A program made the position numbers and the translations under genes. Below, in pieces: positions 8,243-17,700 of a DNA stretch of 64,000 nucleotides. The first letter of the stretch is position 1, and every line of letters starts with the position of its first letter. The notes beneath the pieces were generated by a model. The model was not told where the DNA came from. It ran no database searches and saw nothing but the letters and a program-made list of their open reading frames with translations. This DNA comes from a virus. The stretch covers positions 62,001 through 126,000 of IMG/VR virus record IMGVR_UViG_3300045747_000527. One strand, given 5' to 3'.

Positions 8243-9113
8243 ACTGATCAAACTGCTGACACTAGCCGACCTGTCCAAGCCCGACTGCCAAAAGGCAATG
8301 GGCGAAGTCACCATCATCCCCAGAATAGAAGCCCTGCTTGAGGACATGAACACCGAGTCCATCTCCATGCGGGGTGAACTAGAAATCGGAGACAAGGTCC
8401 GACGTACCCAGGTATTCAGCGCCTCTGAGGTTGGACTGAAGAATGGGAAAAGCCTATGTGGCAAGTACACCATGGGCTGCGGCCGGTACCTCTACTACTC
8501 GTACACAGGAGCCCCTGGGGTACGGCAGTGGGAGCCAAAACTCCGCAGGATTCTGGATACCGGCTCCGCTATCCACGTGCAACTGCAGCTCTACATCCTT
8601 GAGTGCGCAAAGCGCGAGGGGTTCAAGGCAGAAATAGAAACAGACGGCAACCCAGACCAGAACCAATGGGGCATCTCAGCCCACATGGACGGCATGGCTA
8701 CGATCACAACCCCCGAAGTAAAGGTGCGCTTCGGAATCGAGATCAAGACCATCGGAGATGACGGATTCAAGGTCACCTCTCACGTCCACGACAACCACGC
8801 TACGCAGTGTACGATCTACCAGAAGCTGTTCGACCTGCCAACAATGCTGGTGCTCTACTACAACAAGAACAACTCCTTGATGGCTGAGTTCGCCAAGACG
8901 TTCGACGCCGACAGGTGGGACGCTATCGAGAAGAAGCTGGACATGGTGAGGGAGCACAGCCTACAAGGCGAGCCCCCTCCGCACGAAGTATCGTACGAGT
9001 GCAACTCGTGCAAATACAAGGCAGTCTGCCAACCTCCGAGAAAGACAAGCGCAGCGGACACACGTAAACTGTTCACCTCAAAGCCGAAGACGGTGACCGG
9101 GAAGGGGAAGTAG
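8232..9113 (+). CDS. Cas4/RecB-like exonuclease (PD-(D/E)XK, probable Fe-S cluster)
   Basis: A 293-residue protein starting with GTG (GGAG upstream), overlapping its predecessor by 11 bases. The core has the catalytic Asp in AHMDGM, then FGIEIKTIG with the ExK motif, and a helix ATQCTIYQKLF that fits the QxxxY motif of RecB-family nucleases. One Cys (CGKYTMGCGRYLYY) lies before the core and a CNSCKYKAVC triad near the C-terminus, the arrangement that binds a 4Fe-4S cluster in Cas4 and AddB. It probably resects DNA ends together with the RecA-like protein. No other CRISPR component is present. Confidence 0.85.
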   Translation: MASKLIKLLTLADLSKPDCQKAMGEVTIIPRIEALLEDMNTESISMRGELEIGDKVRRTQVFSASEVGLKNGKSLCGKYTMGCGRYLYYSYTGAPGVRQWEPKLRRILDTGSAIHVQLQLYILECAKREGFKAEIETDGNPDQNQWGISAHMDGMATITTPEVKVRFGIEIKTIGDDGFKVTSHVHDNHATQCTIYQKLFDLPTMLVLYYNKNNSLMAEFAKTFDADRWDAIEKKLDMVREHSLQGEPPPHEVSYECNSCKYKAVCQPPRKTSAADTRKLFTSKPKTVTGKGK

Positions 9114-9731
9114 ATGCCAACACTTGAGGTCACATACGAAGACGGGATGCGAGAGTATGAACAAGCCGTAGCCCAGGGAGATGCAGAGCTGGAGAGCCTC
9201 GGCTTTCCGTCCGCACAACGTCCTCGGAAAACAGATGGGGACCTGGCCGACCGGCCCAACATCCCCTCCAACCTCAGTGTCCTCAGCATGTCCGAACTCA
9301 CGGACATGCTCGGGTACGCCACAGAATGGTACCGCTACGCCATGGAGACATTACCTACCGTGGCCAGCGAAAAGAACGCTGCTGAATCCGCACGAGACTT
9401 TGCCTGGGCTAAGATCAGAAAAGCCAAGGAAGGACGAGTAGCGGATAAAGACAACGAAACACGCTGCGATATACGGTACATCAACGCCGCCGTTCGCTTC
9501 GAAACCTGCGACTACAAATACCGCAGGATCAAAGCGATTTGCGACGGCCTCCTGCGAGAAGTCGAAACCATATCAAGAGCTATGGGCGGCAAAGAGCTGG
9601 AGAACAAGATGGAGGGCGTGGGGCTGTCCAACCAGCGACGCGCCTATCGTAGCGGAGAAGCTGGAGCCGGCAGAACTCCCGCGGGTACTGCCCAGTTCTT
9701 CAAGAGGCAACGGCCCCAGCAGGAGGAGTGA
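9114..9731 (+). CDS. Helical protein of unknown function in recombination cluster
   Basis: 205 residues, beginning directly after the nuclease stop codon. The middle (about 65-165) looks like two or three long helices rich in Ala, Arg, Lys and Glu; the C-terminal 45 residues are Gly/Arg/Gln-rich and probably disordered. Position between a Cas4-like nuclease and a RusA-like resolvase suggests a recombination accessory, but I recognise no motif. Its TGA overlaps the ATG of the next gene. Confidence 0.7.
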   Translation: MPTLEVTYEDGMREYEQAVAQGDAELESLGFPSAQRPRKTDGDLADRPNIPSNLSVLSMSELTDMLGYATEWYRYAMETLPTVASEKNAAESARDFAWAKIRKAKEGRVADKDNETRCDIRYINAAVRFETCDYKYRRIKAICDGLLREVETISRAMGGKELENKMEGVGLSNQRRAYRSGEAGAGRTPAGTAQFFKRQRPQQEE

Positions 9732-10195
9732 TGCTGCACGTGTGGTTACCCTTCCTGCCGCCCTCCTCGAACAACATCTACATCCGGCACCCACAGGGTA
9801 AGGGCCGAATCCTCTCCCACGAGGCCAGGACCTTTAAGATCAGGGCAATGAGGGAGATGCAGGACAGTGGCATCGCCTTTGTCAAAACAGAGCAGAACGT
9901 CCCGTACCGCCTCCACCTAGCAGTCTTCTTCCCGCAGGTGGAGGTGGTGAAAAGTTCTGTAGGAGCCAGGTATAAGAAGATCGATCTCTCCAATATGGTC
10001 AAGCTGGTTGAAGATACAGTCGCAGAAGCTACCGGGCTAGATGACTGCCACAACTTCCAGCTGTTCCTGGAGAAACACTGCGATGAGAAACACCCTGGCA
10101 TGTACGTGGGGTTGAAGAGGATACACGAACACAACGTGGGGCTAACACGGGAGGCATACGATGAGCGAGAAGTACGCAGATCTAAACGAAACTGA
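9731..10195 (+). CDS. rusA: RusA-like Holliday junction resolvase
   Basis: 154 residues from the ATG at 9731; AGGAGG (9721-9726) lies just upstream, and a GTG three bases earlier is also possible. RusA hallmarks are present: the N-terminal PxxNxxY-like segment PPSSNNIYI, then KKIDLSNMVKLVEDTV, which carries the conserved Asp and Asn, and GLDDCHNFQL with the catalytic acidic pair, followed by a Lys. RusA cuts four-way junctions as a dimer; here it would resolve recombination or replication intermediates before packaging. Confidence 0.85.
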   Translation: MLHVWLPFLPPSSNNIYIRHPQGKGRILSHEARTFKIRAMREMQDSGIAFVKTEQNVPYRLHLAVFFPQVEVVKSSVGARYKKIDLSNMVKLVEDTVAEATGLDDCHNFQLFLEKHCDEKHPGMYVGLKRIHEHNVGLTREAYDEREVRRSKRN

Positions 10196-10523
10196 ACTCA
10201 TCGAATTGTGCCGGCTGAAGGGCCTCTCGATAGCACACCGCGGCCTAGGAGAGAAAACCCTCATCGGCCTACTTGACGGAACGGTACAGGAGGAAGACTG
10301 TACCCAGGACCCCATAGACGAAGACCGGGACCTCATGCTGTACATGCAGCACGAATACCCAGATCAAACATTCGGACAACTCCACTGCGGTGATGAGGGC
10401 TATTTCTGCCCGAACTGCCCACCTGGTCGTGCCGTAGCGTGCACCGTAGTAGACTTCGAACCAACCCTCCGCAAGGACATTACCAACGAAATGGCACTGC
10501 AGAGGCTCAGGCTCCTGCGATGA
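10161..10523 (+). CDS. Small acidic protein with SAP-like N-terminus
   Basis: 120 residues, overlapping the resolvase gene by 35 bases; GGAGGCATACG provides the ribosome site. The N-terminal segment LNETELIELCRLKGLS followed by GEKTLIGLL resembles a SAP motif, a short helix-extended loop-helix that binds DNA. The rest is acidic and includes CPNC, perhaps half of a zinc site with other cysteines. DNA binding is a guess from this similarity. Confidence 0.6.
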   Translation: MSEKYADLNETELIELCRLKGLSIAHRGLGEKTLIGLLDGTVQEEDCTQDPIDEDRDLMLYMQHEYPDQTFGQLHCGDEGYFCPNCPPGRAVACTVVDFEPTLRKDITNEMALQRLRLLR

Positions 10524-10765
10524 ACCCATGCTGCGCAAACTGCATCCACCTCACGTACTGTGACCTGGTGGACGAGAAGAAGTTGACCGAGAGCTACCTC
10601 TGCCGAGCGCATGAACTAGCGACCGCACCCGAGGTAGCCGCCAACGAAAGCGTCACAGAGTTGTTCGGAGCTTGGGCACTGGGCTTCGACAACCAAATTC
10701 TGCAGAGCCGAAAAACCCAACAGTTTAGAGTGAGTAAAAGAAGGAGACGACACCGCAATGGCTGA
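10520..10765 (+). CDS. Small Cys-rich protein, unknown function
   Basis: 81 residues from the ATG at 10520, which overlaps the preceding stop (ATGA). The N-terminus CCANCIHLTYC, with a further YLC about 15 residues later, suggests a small zinc-binding site. The last 12 residues are very basic (KRRRRHRNG). An in-frame start at 10439 would overlap the previous gene heavily and is less likely. Function unknown. Confidence 0.6.
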   Translation: MNPCCANCIHLTYCDLVDEKKLTESYLCRAHELATAPEVAANESVTELFGAWALGFDNQILQSRKTQQFRVSKRRRRHRNG

Positions 10766-11597
10766 TCCAAAGACGACCCAAATCAAAGTCTACACCGAAG
10801 AAGAACTGAAGACCTTTTCCTTCAGTCGCGCCCGCTACCTGGCCATCCAGTACGAAGCTGACCCGACCAAGACCATGAAGCTTGAGGAGATCATAAAGTT
10901 CATTCTGGCTGCCCAGAAGAGGACCGGCGGCAAGATTCTTGCCCGACAGACCGTGGCGAAGCCAGCTACCGCTGCAGTGAAGAAGCCAGCGGCAGAGGAA
11001 GACGAGGAGAAGGGGGAAGAGGAAGAGCCCACGCCCACCAAGGCACCGGCAAAGGCAGCCACCAAGGCGCCTGCCAAGAAGGCCGCTCCAGCAGCAGACC
11101 CCGACGATGATGAGGAACCCGCGCCTCCCACCTCCCGCAAACGCACACCTATCGATGACGACGAGCCTCCGATGGATGATGATGACGAGCCAGTAGCCAA
11201 GCCCAGCAAGAAGGGCAAAGCCCCGGCCGCCGAACCGGAAGAGGTGGAGGATGACATGCCTCCCGCCGCGGAGGACGATGTCGAGGAAGAGGCGAACATG
11301 GGAGGAACAAACCCCACTGTCTCCCCAGAAGCAGGAGGCGAAATCGCGGGACTCCTCACAGCTATCGGGCACACGCTCGATGAAATCGCAAACAGCGTAA
11401 CGGCTCTCACCGAGCGCGTAGAGCAGATGGACGCAGGTCTTCTCGAAGAAGTCGGCATCGTCCGCGAGAAGATGTTCATCCAGAGCGGCCTCCTCCGGAA
11501 GATCTTAATCAAATCCGGCATGGGCAAGGAAGACGTAGACAAGCTCATCGCCCTGTACAAGGCGGACTGGGAAAAGAAACTAGCCGCCAAGAGCTAG
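10758..11597 (+). CDS. Protein with long acidic/Lys-Ala-Pro linker and C-terminal helices
   Basis: 279 residues; AAGGAGACG precedes the ATG and the gene overlaps its predecessor by 8 bases. Residues 1-60 form a helical N-terminal domain. Residues 65-185 are low complexity, alternating Ala/Pro/Lys stretches (KAPAKAATKAPAKKAA) with poly-acidic runs (DDDD, EEDEE). The C-terminal 85 residues predict as coiled coil followed by a helical hairpin (ALTERVEQMDAGLLEEVG, then DKLIALYKADWEKK). It is the last gene of the operon. The composition suggests a DNA-mimicking or DNA-bridging linker, without proof. Confidence 0.75.
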   Translation: MADPKTTQIKVYTEEELKTFSFSRARYLAIQYEADPTKTMKLEEIIKFILAAQKRTGGKILARQTVAKPATAAVKKPAAEEDEEKGEEEEPTPTKAPAKAATKAPAKKAAPAADPDDDEEPAPPTSRKRTPIDDDEPPMDDDDEPVAKPSKKGKAPAAEPEEVEDDMPPAAEDDVEEEANMGGTNPTVSPEAGGEIAGLLTAIGHTLDEIANSVTALTERVEQMDAGLLEEVGIVREKMFIQSGLLRKILIKSGMGKEDVDKLIALYKADWEKKLAAKS

Positions 11598-11603
11598 TAC
11601 AGA

Positions 11604-11629
11604 GGGCCCCGAAAGGGGCCCTTTTCTTT
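11604..11629 (+). terminator. Rho-independent terminator of the early operon
   Basis: GGGCCCC, a GAAA loop and GGGGCCC form a 7-bp GC-only stem, followed at once by TTTTCTTT on the plus strand. It lies 7 bases after the last early gene and 20 bases before the end of the convergent late operon. In the reverse direction no T-run follows, so it acts mainly on the early transcript. Confidence 0.93.
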
Positions 11630-11650
11630 CGCCCTAAAATCCAGTCTTGA

Positions 11651-11965
11651 TCATGCCGGAACCCACTTGCCTTCGCGAATGAACCCGTGGTGCTGACAAG
11701 AAAGACAAAGCACCGACGGAGATATGGTCAGCGGGTCAAGACTCTGCACATCCCATCCACGCGGGTCGGCTGGGTTCACGCCCTTAAACGAAACGCCGCC
11801 CCAGCAACGCCCGCCCTTGCCGTCTGGGTGCTCGTACAAGATTCCAGCCTTAACGCTTTCGGCACTGCCGTGTAATCCATAGAACTGAGCAAGCACGCTG
11901 TGCCCCAGGTCCATCGTGCGAGGATCACTCGGGTCCATGTAGTCTTCTGGATCGCGGTTGCTCAT
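11651..11965 (-). CDS. DUF6527-like small protein
   Basis: Last gene of the late operon in this window. 104 residues from the ATG at 11965, overlapping its upstream neighbour by 4 bases. The C-terminal half reads WDVQSLDPLTISPSVLC, CQHHGFI and GKWV, which matches the layout of DUF6527 proteins (L-T-hSPSh then HGFI...GxW) found in phages. The Cys pair and His pair could bind a metal. It follows a fibre gene, so a tail or capsid decoration role is possible. Confidence 0.65.
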   Translation of the reverse strand: MSNRDPEDYMDPSDPRTMDLGHSVLAQFYGLHGSAESVKAGILYEHPDGKGGRCWGGVSFKGVNPADPRGWDVQSLDPLTISPSVLCLSCQHHGFIREGKWVPA

Positions 11966-12699
11966 ATCGGCCCCGCCTCTGTCGGAACGTAGCCACTGTC
12001 CAGTATCCAATTCGCTGGAATGTCAGCGTAGTTGCTGAGTGACGCAACGGAGTTACCAGCGCCGTAGAAACACCTCGACGAGACGGGGGTATTGGTAAAC
12101 ACTGGCCTTGTCACGCCCTGGTCTGCGAGCTTGCCCGGCACACCCGCCACTCCAATGACCTCGCCGAGCGTGAAGTCAGTTCCGCTGTGGAAGTGCTTCT
12201 TGATTCGGTAGACATAGGTTGAGGTCTTCGACACCACGACCGCCGTCGCAGGCAAGAAGGAGACCTGACCCGTACCGACTCCGGTAACGACCCCAACGTG
12301 GTTCACCCCTGCCACACCAGCTCCAGGGATACAGATGCCCTGGCCAATCGCAAAGTCCCCTGAGTTAGCCACCGTAGCTGTCGTGCTACCGCTGGCAAGA
12401 GTACCGACTACGATTGTGCGAAATGCCGACCCACTCGCAAAATAGGGAGCGTCCTTCACGTTGCGCGTTTTGATGGGTAGATCGATGAGCCTTGTTGGCC
12501 AGTAAGGAGCATCCCCCGACGAGGAAGCTGTAGCTGACGTCTTGTCGTAGCCGTACGGCAAACTAGACCACGGGGATACCCCGTCGCCGATCTTCACATT
12601 GCCTGTATCCTTCTCTCGCCCCATTTCCCCCAGGGCAAGAATCGGGTTTACTGCCGTCCAGGCAGCGGCTAGATCACGTCGTACTCTGATTATTGCCAT
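11962..12699 (-). CDS. Fibre protein with Mtd_N-like N-terminal domain
   Basis: 245 residues; GGAG precedes the ATG. The first 50 residues (RRDLAAAWTAVNPILALGEM, then KIGDGVSPWSSLPYG) match the N-terminal domain seen in Major tropism determinant and many phage fibres, which anchors the protein to the tail. The rest is Gly/Thr/Val-rich and probably beta-structured. A longer protein at 51301-52668 begins with the same domain. Likely a short tail fibre or receptor-binding component. Confidence 0.75.
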   Translation of the reverse strand: MAIIRVRRDLAAAWTAVNPILALGEMGREKDTGNVKIGDGVSPWSSLPYGYDKTSATASSSGDAPYWPTRLIDLPIKTRNVKDAPYFASGSAFRTIVVGTLASGSTTATVANSGDFAIGQGICIPGAGVAGVNHVGVVTGVGTGQVSFLPATAVVVSKTSTYVYRIKKHFHSGTDFTLGEVIGVAGVPGKLADQGVTRPVFTNTPVSSRCFYGAGNSVASLSNYADIPANWILDSGYVPTEAGPI

Positions 12700-12718
12700 C
12701 GGCTACTCCTCTATGCTC

Positions 12719-13237
12719 TCACTTAACTGCTATAGCAAGACTCACTGCCGCAGCAGTCGTAATGATCGTCCCTAGCACAAACCCGAACGTCCAAGATCTG
12801 TACCACGCCTGTGACGTCTGAAGCTCTCTACTCAACTGAGCGTTACGAGCTACCAGCGCCGTATTCTGCGCCTCGGCAGCCAGCGCATCCTGCTTGGCCA
12901 CCTCAGTCGCTCGCGCCACCTCTATCTTCTGCTGTGACCGTGCAGTACGTAGCTCAATCCACTGAAGCCTGCGCAGACCCGTAATGCGCAGACCCAACAT
13001 CAGCACGCGGTTCTGGTCAAGCAGCAGCCCTGTGAAAGGTGCCGCAGCCCCCTTCGTCAGAGCCACAGAATCATTAGACAGATCGAGCTTCGGTACCATC
13101 GTATCCTCGTTCGGGATAGGGCAGTGCCAGTTCAGCTCCTTGTCGAACTCTCCGTACACCTGGGTAGTACACGGAACAGTCTGCGCAACCGCAGTCGCGG
13201 GAAACAAGATCAGTAAGATCAAGGCAATGTTCTTCAT
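12719..13237 (-). CDS. Exported coiled-coil protein with C-terminal membrane segment (spanin-like)
   Basis: 172 residues. The N-terminus MKNIALILLILFPATAVAQT is a clear Sec signal peptide with an AVA-Q cleavage site. The middle (about 95-145) is an Ala/Gln/Arg-rich coiled coil. A C-terminal hydrophobic segment, GFVLGTIITTAAAVSLAIAV, would span the inner membrane. This layout can bridge the periplasm, so a spanin-type lysis protein is plausible, although no lipobox is present. The neighbour at 14362-14691 is a second small membrane protein. The function is inferred from topology alone. Confidence 0.65.
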   Translation of the reverse strand: MKNIALILLILFPATAVAQTVPCTTQVYGEFDKELNWHCPIPNEDTMVPKLDLSNDSVALTKGAAAPFTGLLLDQNRVLMLGLRITGLRRLQWIELRTARSQQKIEVARATEVAKQDALAAEAQNTALVARNAQLSRELQTSQAWYRSWTFGFVLGTIITTAAAVSLAIAVK

Positions 13238-13246
13238 GGTCTACCC

Positions 13247-14380
13247 TCAGAGCAGCATAGGGAGGGTACTGCGCGCCTCCCATAGTTTGCGAGCCAAGTT
13301 CACCGTCTTGCGGGCACTCCGCATGTCTTGGGCCACGTCCCCGAGCATACCCTGCTGAGGCTGGCCCATAGGCTGCGCCGGCTGCCAGGGCTGTGGAGCA
13401 CCGTAGAAGGGTCCTCGCGGTTCCGGGCCCATCTCCATAGGACCGAAGGCAGCCTTGACCATCTCGTCCAGTACGGCCCGTACAGTGACCGCGGAAATCT
13501 TGGTGAGCTTCCCCTTTGCCGCCACCAGCTGGTTTAAGCGGTCCATAGACACTTCGCTGATAGGACCGAGAAACTTACTAGGATCGTCGTAGTGAATTTC
13601 GAACGCTTCCTTGGCAGACTGCTTATCTGGAAAGCCTAGCATGATCTTATCCTCGTCCGGCTTCCCTGTATCAGGATGCTTCTGGTGTACGACGTACGCC
13701 TTCTCCGCGTCTTTCTTTGGCCCTACGTAGCAGTCCACGCCCTCGCCGTCCGCACCCTCCGTACTCTCGATGTACCCATAGGGGAACTTCATCTCAGTCC
13801 GCCACTTGTGGCCGTCCTTGTCCGTGCCACTTCGTACCGAACCAGCTTTGTTCTCGATAGCGATGGGCAAGCCCTGGAAGTCCATCTTACCTTGAAGCTC
13901 GAACGCAATCTTCAGGAGCTGGCCCAGCTTGCTGATCTTAGTAGGCGCTGGCTTAGACCCTCTGTCATCATCGTCATCGACGATAGGATTGTCCCCCGTT
14001 GTCCCGCCGCCCCCAGGCGTACTGGTCTGCGTACCAACGTCACTCTCGGTCTTACGTTGGGTGACAGGCTGATTGAAGAAGCTCTGGTTGCCGGCGTCCA
14101 GGTCCTCTATGTCCTGGTTAGAGTACTCCCCCGCAACCTTCTCCCGCGGAACCACGTGACCCATCTTGTGAATCTGGCGCAGAGCCGGCATCAACTTGGT
14201 GCCGTCTTCGTCAAACTCTGCATCCTTCTCCCCTCGCTCACCTATCGTGCCGTCCCGCGCAACGCCAGATTCTTGACCCTCGGGCACCGACTGAGCGAGG
14301 CCCTCATTCTCCTCACTGTAGCCGTCAGGCTTGCGCGTAGCGAGCGTCCCGATGCCTCTGGCTAGAACTGGTCTATCCAC
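13247..14380 (-). CDS. Multi-part protein with InPase-like polyvalent domain
   Basis: 377 residues from a GTG with GGAGG 8 bases upstream; it overlaps the preceding gene by 19 bases. After a charged, disordered N-terminus (with MGHVVPREKVAG) and a run of Gly/Asp, residues about 165-280 match the domain called inorganic pyrophosphatase in phage polyvalent proteins: IENKAGSVRSG, FPYGYIESTEGADGEGVD, VDCYVGP, KIMLGFPDKQSA. It ends with AVTVRAVLDEMVKAAFG and a Pro/Gln-rich tail. Such domains occur in large phage proteins thought to enter the host with DNA; the substrate is not established. Confidence 0.75.
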   Translation of the reverse strand: MDRPVLARGIGTLATRKPDGYSEENEGLAQSVPEGQESGVARDGTIGERGEKDAEFDEDGTKLMPALRQIHKMGHVVPREKVAGEYSNQDIEDLDAGNQSFFNQPVTQRKTESDVGTQTSTPGGGGTTGDNPIVDDDDDRGSKPAPTKISKLGQLLKIAFELQGKMDFQGLPIAIENKAGSVRSGTDKDGHKWRTEMKFPYGYIESTEGADGEGVDCYVGPKKDAEKAYVVHQKHPDTGKPDEDKIMLGFPDKQSAKEAFEIHYDDPSKFLGPISEVSMDRLNQLVAAKGKLTKISAVTVRAVLDEMVKAAFGPMEMGPEPRGPFYGAPQPWQPAQPMGQPQQGMLGDVAQDMRSARKTVNLARKLWEARSTLPMLL

Positions 14381-14691
14381 TTGGCGACCTCCGCAGACGA
14401 GCCCGTAGCCTTCAGCTTCTGGTACTCGGCCACCTGCTCCTGTGACGCCTTGCCCAATAGGGCCTGTGCCTGCTGATGCAGCGCCTCTACCTTCTGCTCA
14501 TGCTGCTGCTCTGACGCAACATTGTCCTGCTTTGGGGGCACCAGCACCGGGGGCTGCGGCTTGTCGCTCTCCAGCTTGAAGCCGATTAGGAGGCCGAGAA
14601 TAGTGAGGGGGAAGAGGACTACCTGCCACGGATGTTTCTTTATCCAGGGCCACGCCTTCTTAGACCAGAATTCTTTGATCACAAAAAACAT
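14362..14691 (-). CDS. Small membrane protein with coiled coil (spanin or holin candidate)
   Basis: 109 residues; GGAGG precedes the ATG. A basic N-terminus with aromatic residues (FWSKKAWPWIKKHPW) leads into one transmembrane helix (VVLFPLTILGLLIGF, about 24-38). The remaining 70 residues are Gln/Glu/Lys/Ala-rich and likely coiled coil. This resembles i-spanin (Rz-like) topology, N-in with a periplasmic coil. With the exported coiled-coil protein two genes downstream it could form a lysis pair. No sequence family recognised. Confidence 0.65.
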   Translation of the reverse strand: MFFVIKEFWSKKAWPWIKKHPWQVVLFPLTILGLLIGFKLESDKPQPPVLVPPKQDNVASEQQHEQKVEALHQQAQALLGKASQEQVAEYQKLKATGSSAEVAKWIDQF

Positions 14692-14700
14692 GAATCCCTC

Positions 14701-17700
14701 CTACACGCCTGGAACGTTGCCGGATGCGTGCGCCGACAGGTTTCCGTTTGTATTGACTTCCCCGACATTGCCTACGGTGATGCCAGTGCTCAAATTGATG
14801 TTACCGTTGCCCACAGGCAGTGACACGTTGTGGGTAACATTCCCTACGTCAGCCACATTGCGTTCTGCGCCTACTCTGATCCCGTGACGAACAGCTGACG
14901 AGCCATCTCCGACCACTGGGTTTTGGCCAACAACCGTGTTTCCCATCACGCTTCCGTGCTGGTTCATGTCAATACCCACGAACGTGCTGTACCACCCCAC
15001 GCCACCAGAGCTGCCCAGCGTATTGTTGATTATGATCTGGTTGCCGTGGACAATAGAACTCCACACGTAAGGTGTTTGCGCCTGGATAGAGATACACGCT
15101 TGAAGTGTCGTGCGCCCCGTCGTAGATCCCTGAGGATCTATGATGTCGTTATGATTTACCTGGCAAATGCCGCTCACGAAGATACTGAACACGGATGAGT
15201 TGTCCCCGGCTCCACTGCAGCCGCAACTATCCAGAATGTTCCTCTCCACAAACACCCTTGCCTTCGGCGGTTCACCTGCTGTTGTCTCGCAGTAGATGAC
15301 GCTGAACACCCCACTCGTACTAAGCTGCCCGACGCCCACTACGTGGGTGAGGCGATTGCCGGAGATGGTGCCGTAACACGTTGACGGACCTCCGCTCACG
15401 GTTACGTAGATGCCACCACCAGGTATCGGAGTTGTGCCGTCCTCAGACCGGATCGTGTTGTCACAAATGTGGTAGTCCGTGCTGTCCACAAGGTAGATAG
15501 ACGACCACGACCCGCTAGAACCGCGTAAGATATTGCCCTCTACCCGAACTCCAGCGCTGGTTGATACGTACACTGTGTTGCTTGTGGTGTACGTGAACGC
15601 GTTCCCGCGCACCACTGTACTATTCGAGTCGCTGACACTGATGCCTGATGTCAGCGTATGACCTACGCCGCTCACGGAAATCGTGTTGCGTGTAAATGAA
15701 CACCCTGGGTGACTGGCCACACGCATAGAAACGCCACAGCTGGCGCTGTCGTTTGTCTGGGTGTTAGCATCCACATCGATAGCAAACGGACCTGCCCCGA
15801 TGTCTACTATGTACTGAGTACAGTTGAAGAAGTGGTTGCCCCTGATCGCACCGTGCGCAAACCCCAGGGCGCGTACCCCCGTCGCGCAAGCAGCTATCGT
15901 ATTGTCTGACACAGTAAAGTGCCCGCAGTTGTTCAAGACGATCCCGAAGGACATGACGTCTGAAGTATTGAACGTCTGCCTAATGTTGTTCCCGTAAATG
16001 ACTAGGTTAGAGTTGTCTGACTCAACCTGATCCATGTCGAACTTAATACTGGTGATGCAGCCGAGGAACACATTCCCACAGATCTCCGCCTTGGTACTTC
16101 CAATGCCACTCTCTCCTGAGCTGTGGGAACCGTTTGAGTTGTCTCCTGTGATAGCGGCACGCCCGGAGAAGATCACGTTCTTGAACGAATTATCTGCAAC
16201 CGTAAACTGGCCAGCCGCGGTGGAGCCTGGGTAGACAAGCGACAACCCTACCCCCGTGAAGTCATTGTGGGCGACCTCGAACATACCGTCCGTGCCATCC
16301 GCCGGCTCAATGCCCAAAGACAAAAAGGCGCCGCCGACTGTTCTGAAAACACAGCGTTGAATAGACCCGCCACCACCAAGAGTGTTTACCCAGCCCCCGC
16401 TGCCGCTGACCTCAGTAAACAGACAGTCCTCCAAGACGGTTTTGCCGCCTGGGTTAGAGATCGCCGTACTAGAGATCGATGAGAACTGGCAGTTGCGGCA
16501 CGTAAGCTGCGCGGCAGACGCTCCCTGCACTACCGCTGTACTGAAGTTGGACCCGAAAAGCACGCCAGCAAACGTACACTCAGATAAGTCTGACCCGCTA
16601 CCCAGGTGAGCCAACGCTCCTGCCGTCGTTGTGCCACTACCTGGGGAGAAAGCAACTCTCCGCACGTGTACTACGCTGCCGTTAGCTTCCAGCGATACAG
16701 AGTTAGCCCCAACAGCTCCACGAAGGAGCGCCTGTCCTTTGTACACTGACGAGACAGAGCCTGAGCCAACTCCTTCTCCAACGATCTCCCATGCGTATGG
16801 GGAGTTCACAGGAAGCGTCACTGTTCCGGCGATGGCGCTGACATCCGTCACTCCACGCAATACCAGCCTCGGTCGCCAACCATCGAGATTAGGAGAAGCC
16901 AGACACTGATACTGCGCGTGTACGTAGTTCACCGCTCGCTGCAAATCTGAGAAGTCACACTGGGCATCCGGGCCTACAAATACCTCGAACTTGCCGTTTA
17001 GGTGACGACCCTTAGTGCGCAGATCACTCTGATAGTTGAATACCCCAAAGGCAGAGCTGACGTTAGCCAAGGCAATGATCACCATATTCTCGGTGAGGTC
17101 ACTGCCGACGGTACTGGCCGAAATGTAGGTTAGCGCGGGCGTGAGATCATCGTGGCTGATCACCACGTAGTAGTCCTGGTCGTCCCATGGCAGCTGTACC
17201 ACGGGGTCGTTCGTGGTGATGAATGACTCGCCGTTGATGGTGTACCCGTTGCCTGTTGGAATCGTGACGGTTCCCTCCATCCCATCGAACACCAACTCTC
17301 CTACCTTATCCACCACACGATTCGGCATAGAGCAGTCCACCCCGCCTATAGCGGAGTTAAGTTTGCCCAAAATACTCACGTGTCCTGCAGGAGACGCTGG
17401 GCTCAGCTGTGTGCCGTAAATGGGCTCAGAAAACCAATTCAGGTAAGGCGCGCACACGTCACGAAACGCGAGTTGATTCTCATCGCCGTTGAGATCTGTT
17501 ACGTGCCGCAGGGAACGACCGCCCAGGTGGAGGTCCTGCAACATACGCCGAGTACCGTTCTGAAGAATGACCCCTGCTGGCACACCGGTCTTGTTGATCA
17601 TCACCTGCAGTAGAGCATCGGACGCCAAAGTCTCATAGTTACCCTTTGCCCCGAAGATGATATTTACCACCGTGGCGTTGGGTATCACGTAGTCCGCGAC

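Noticed and set aside
8232-9113. Cas4-like gene as part of a CRISPR-Cas system
   Set aside because: No repeats or other cas genes; the gene sits in a recombination cluster.
10725-11372. Minus-strand frame opposite the acidic linker gene
   Set aside because: Its composition reflects the reverse of a biased coding region; the plus-strand gene has a ribosome site and operon context.
13676-14365. Plus-strand frame of 229 residues
   Set aside because: Antisense to the InPase-like gene, which has domain evidence.
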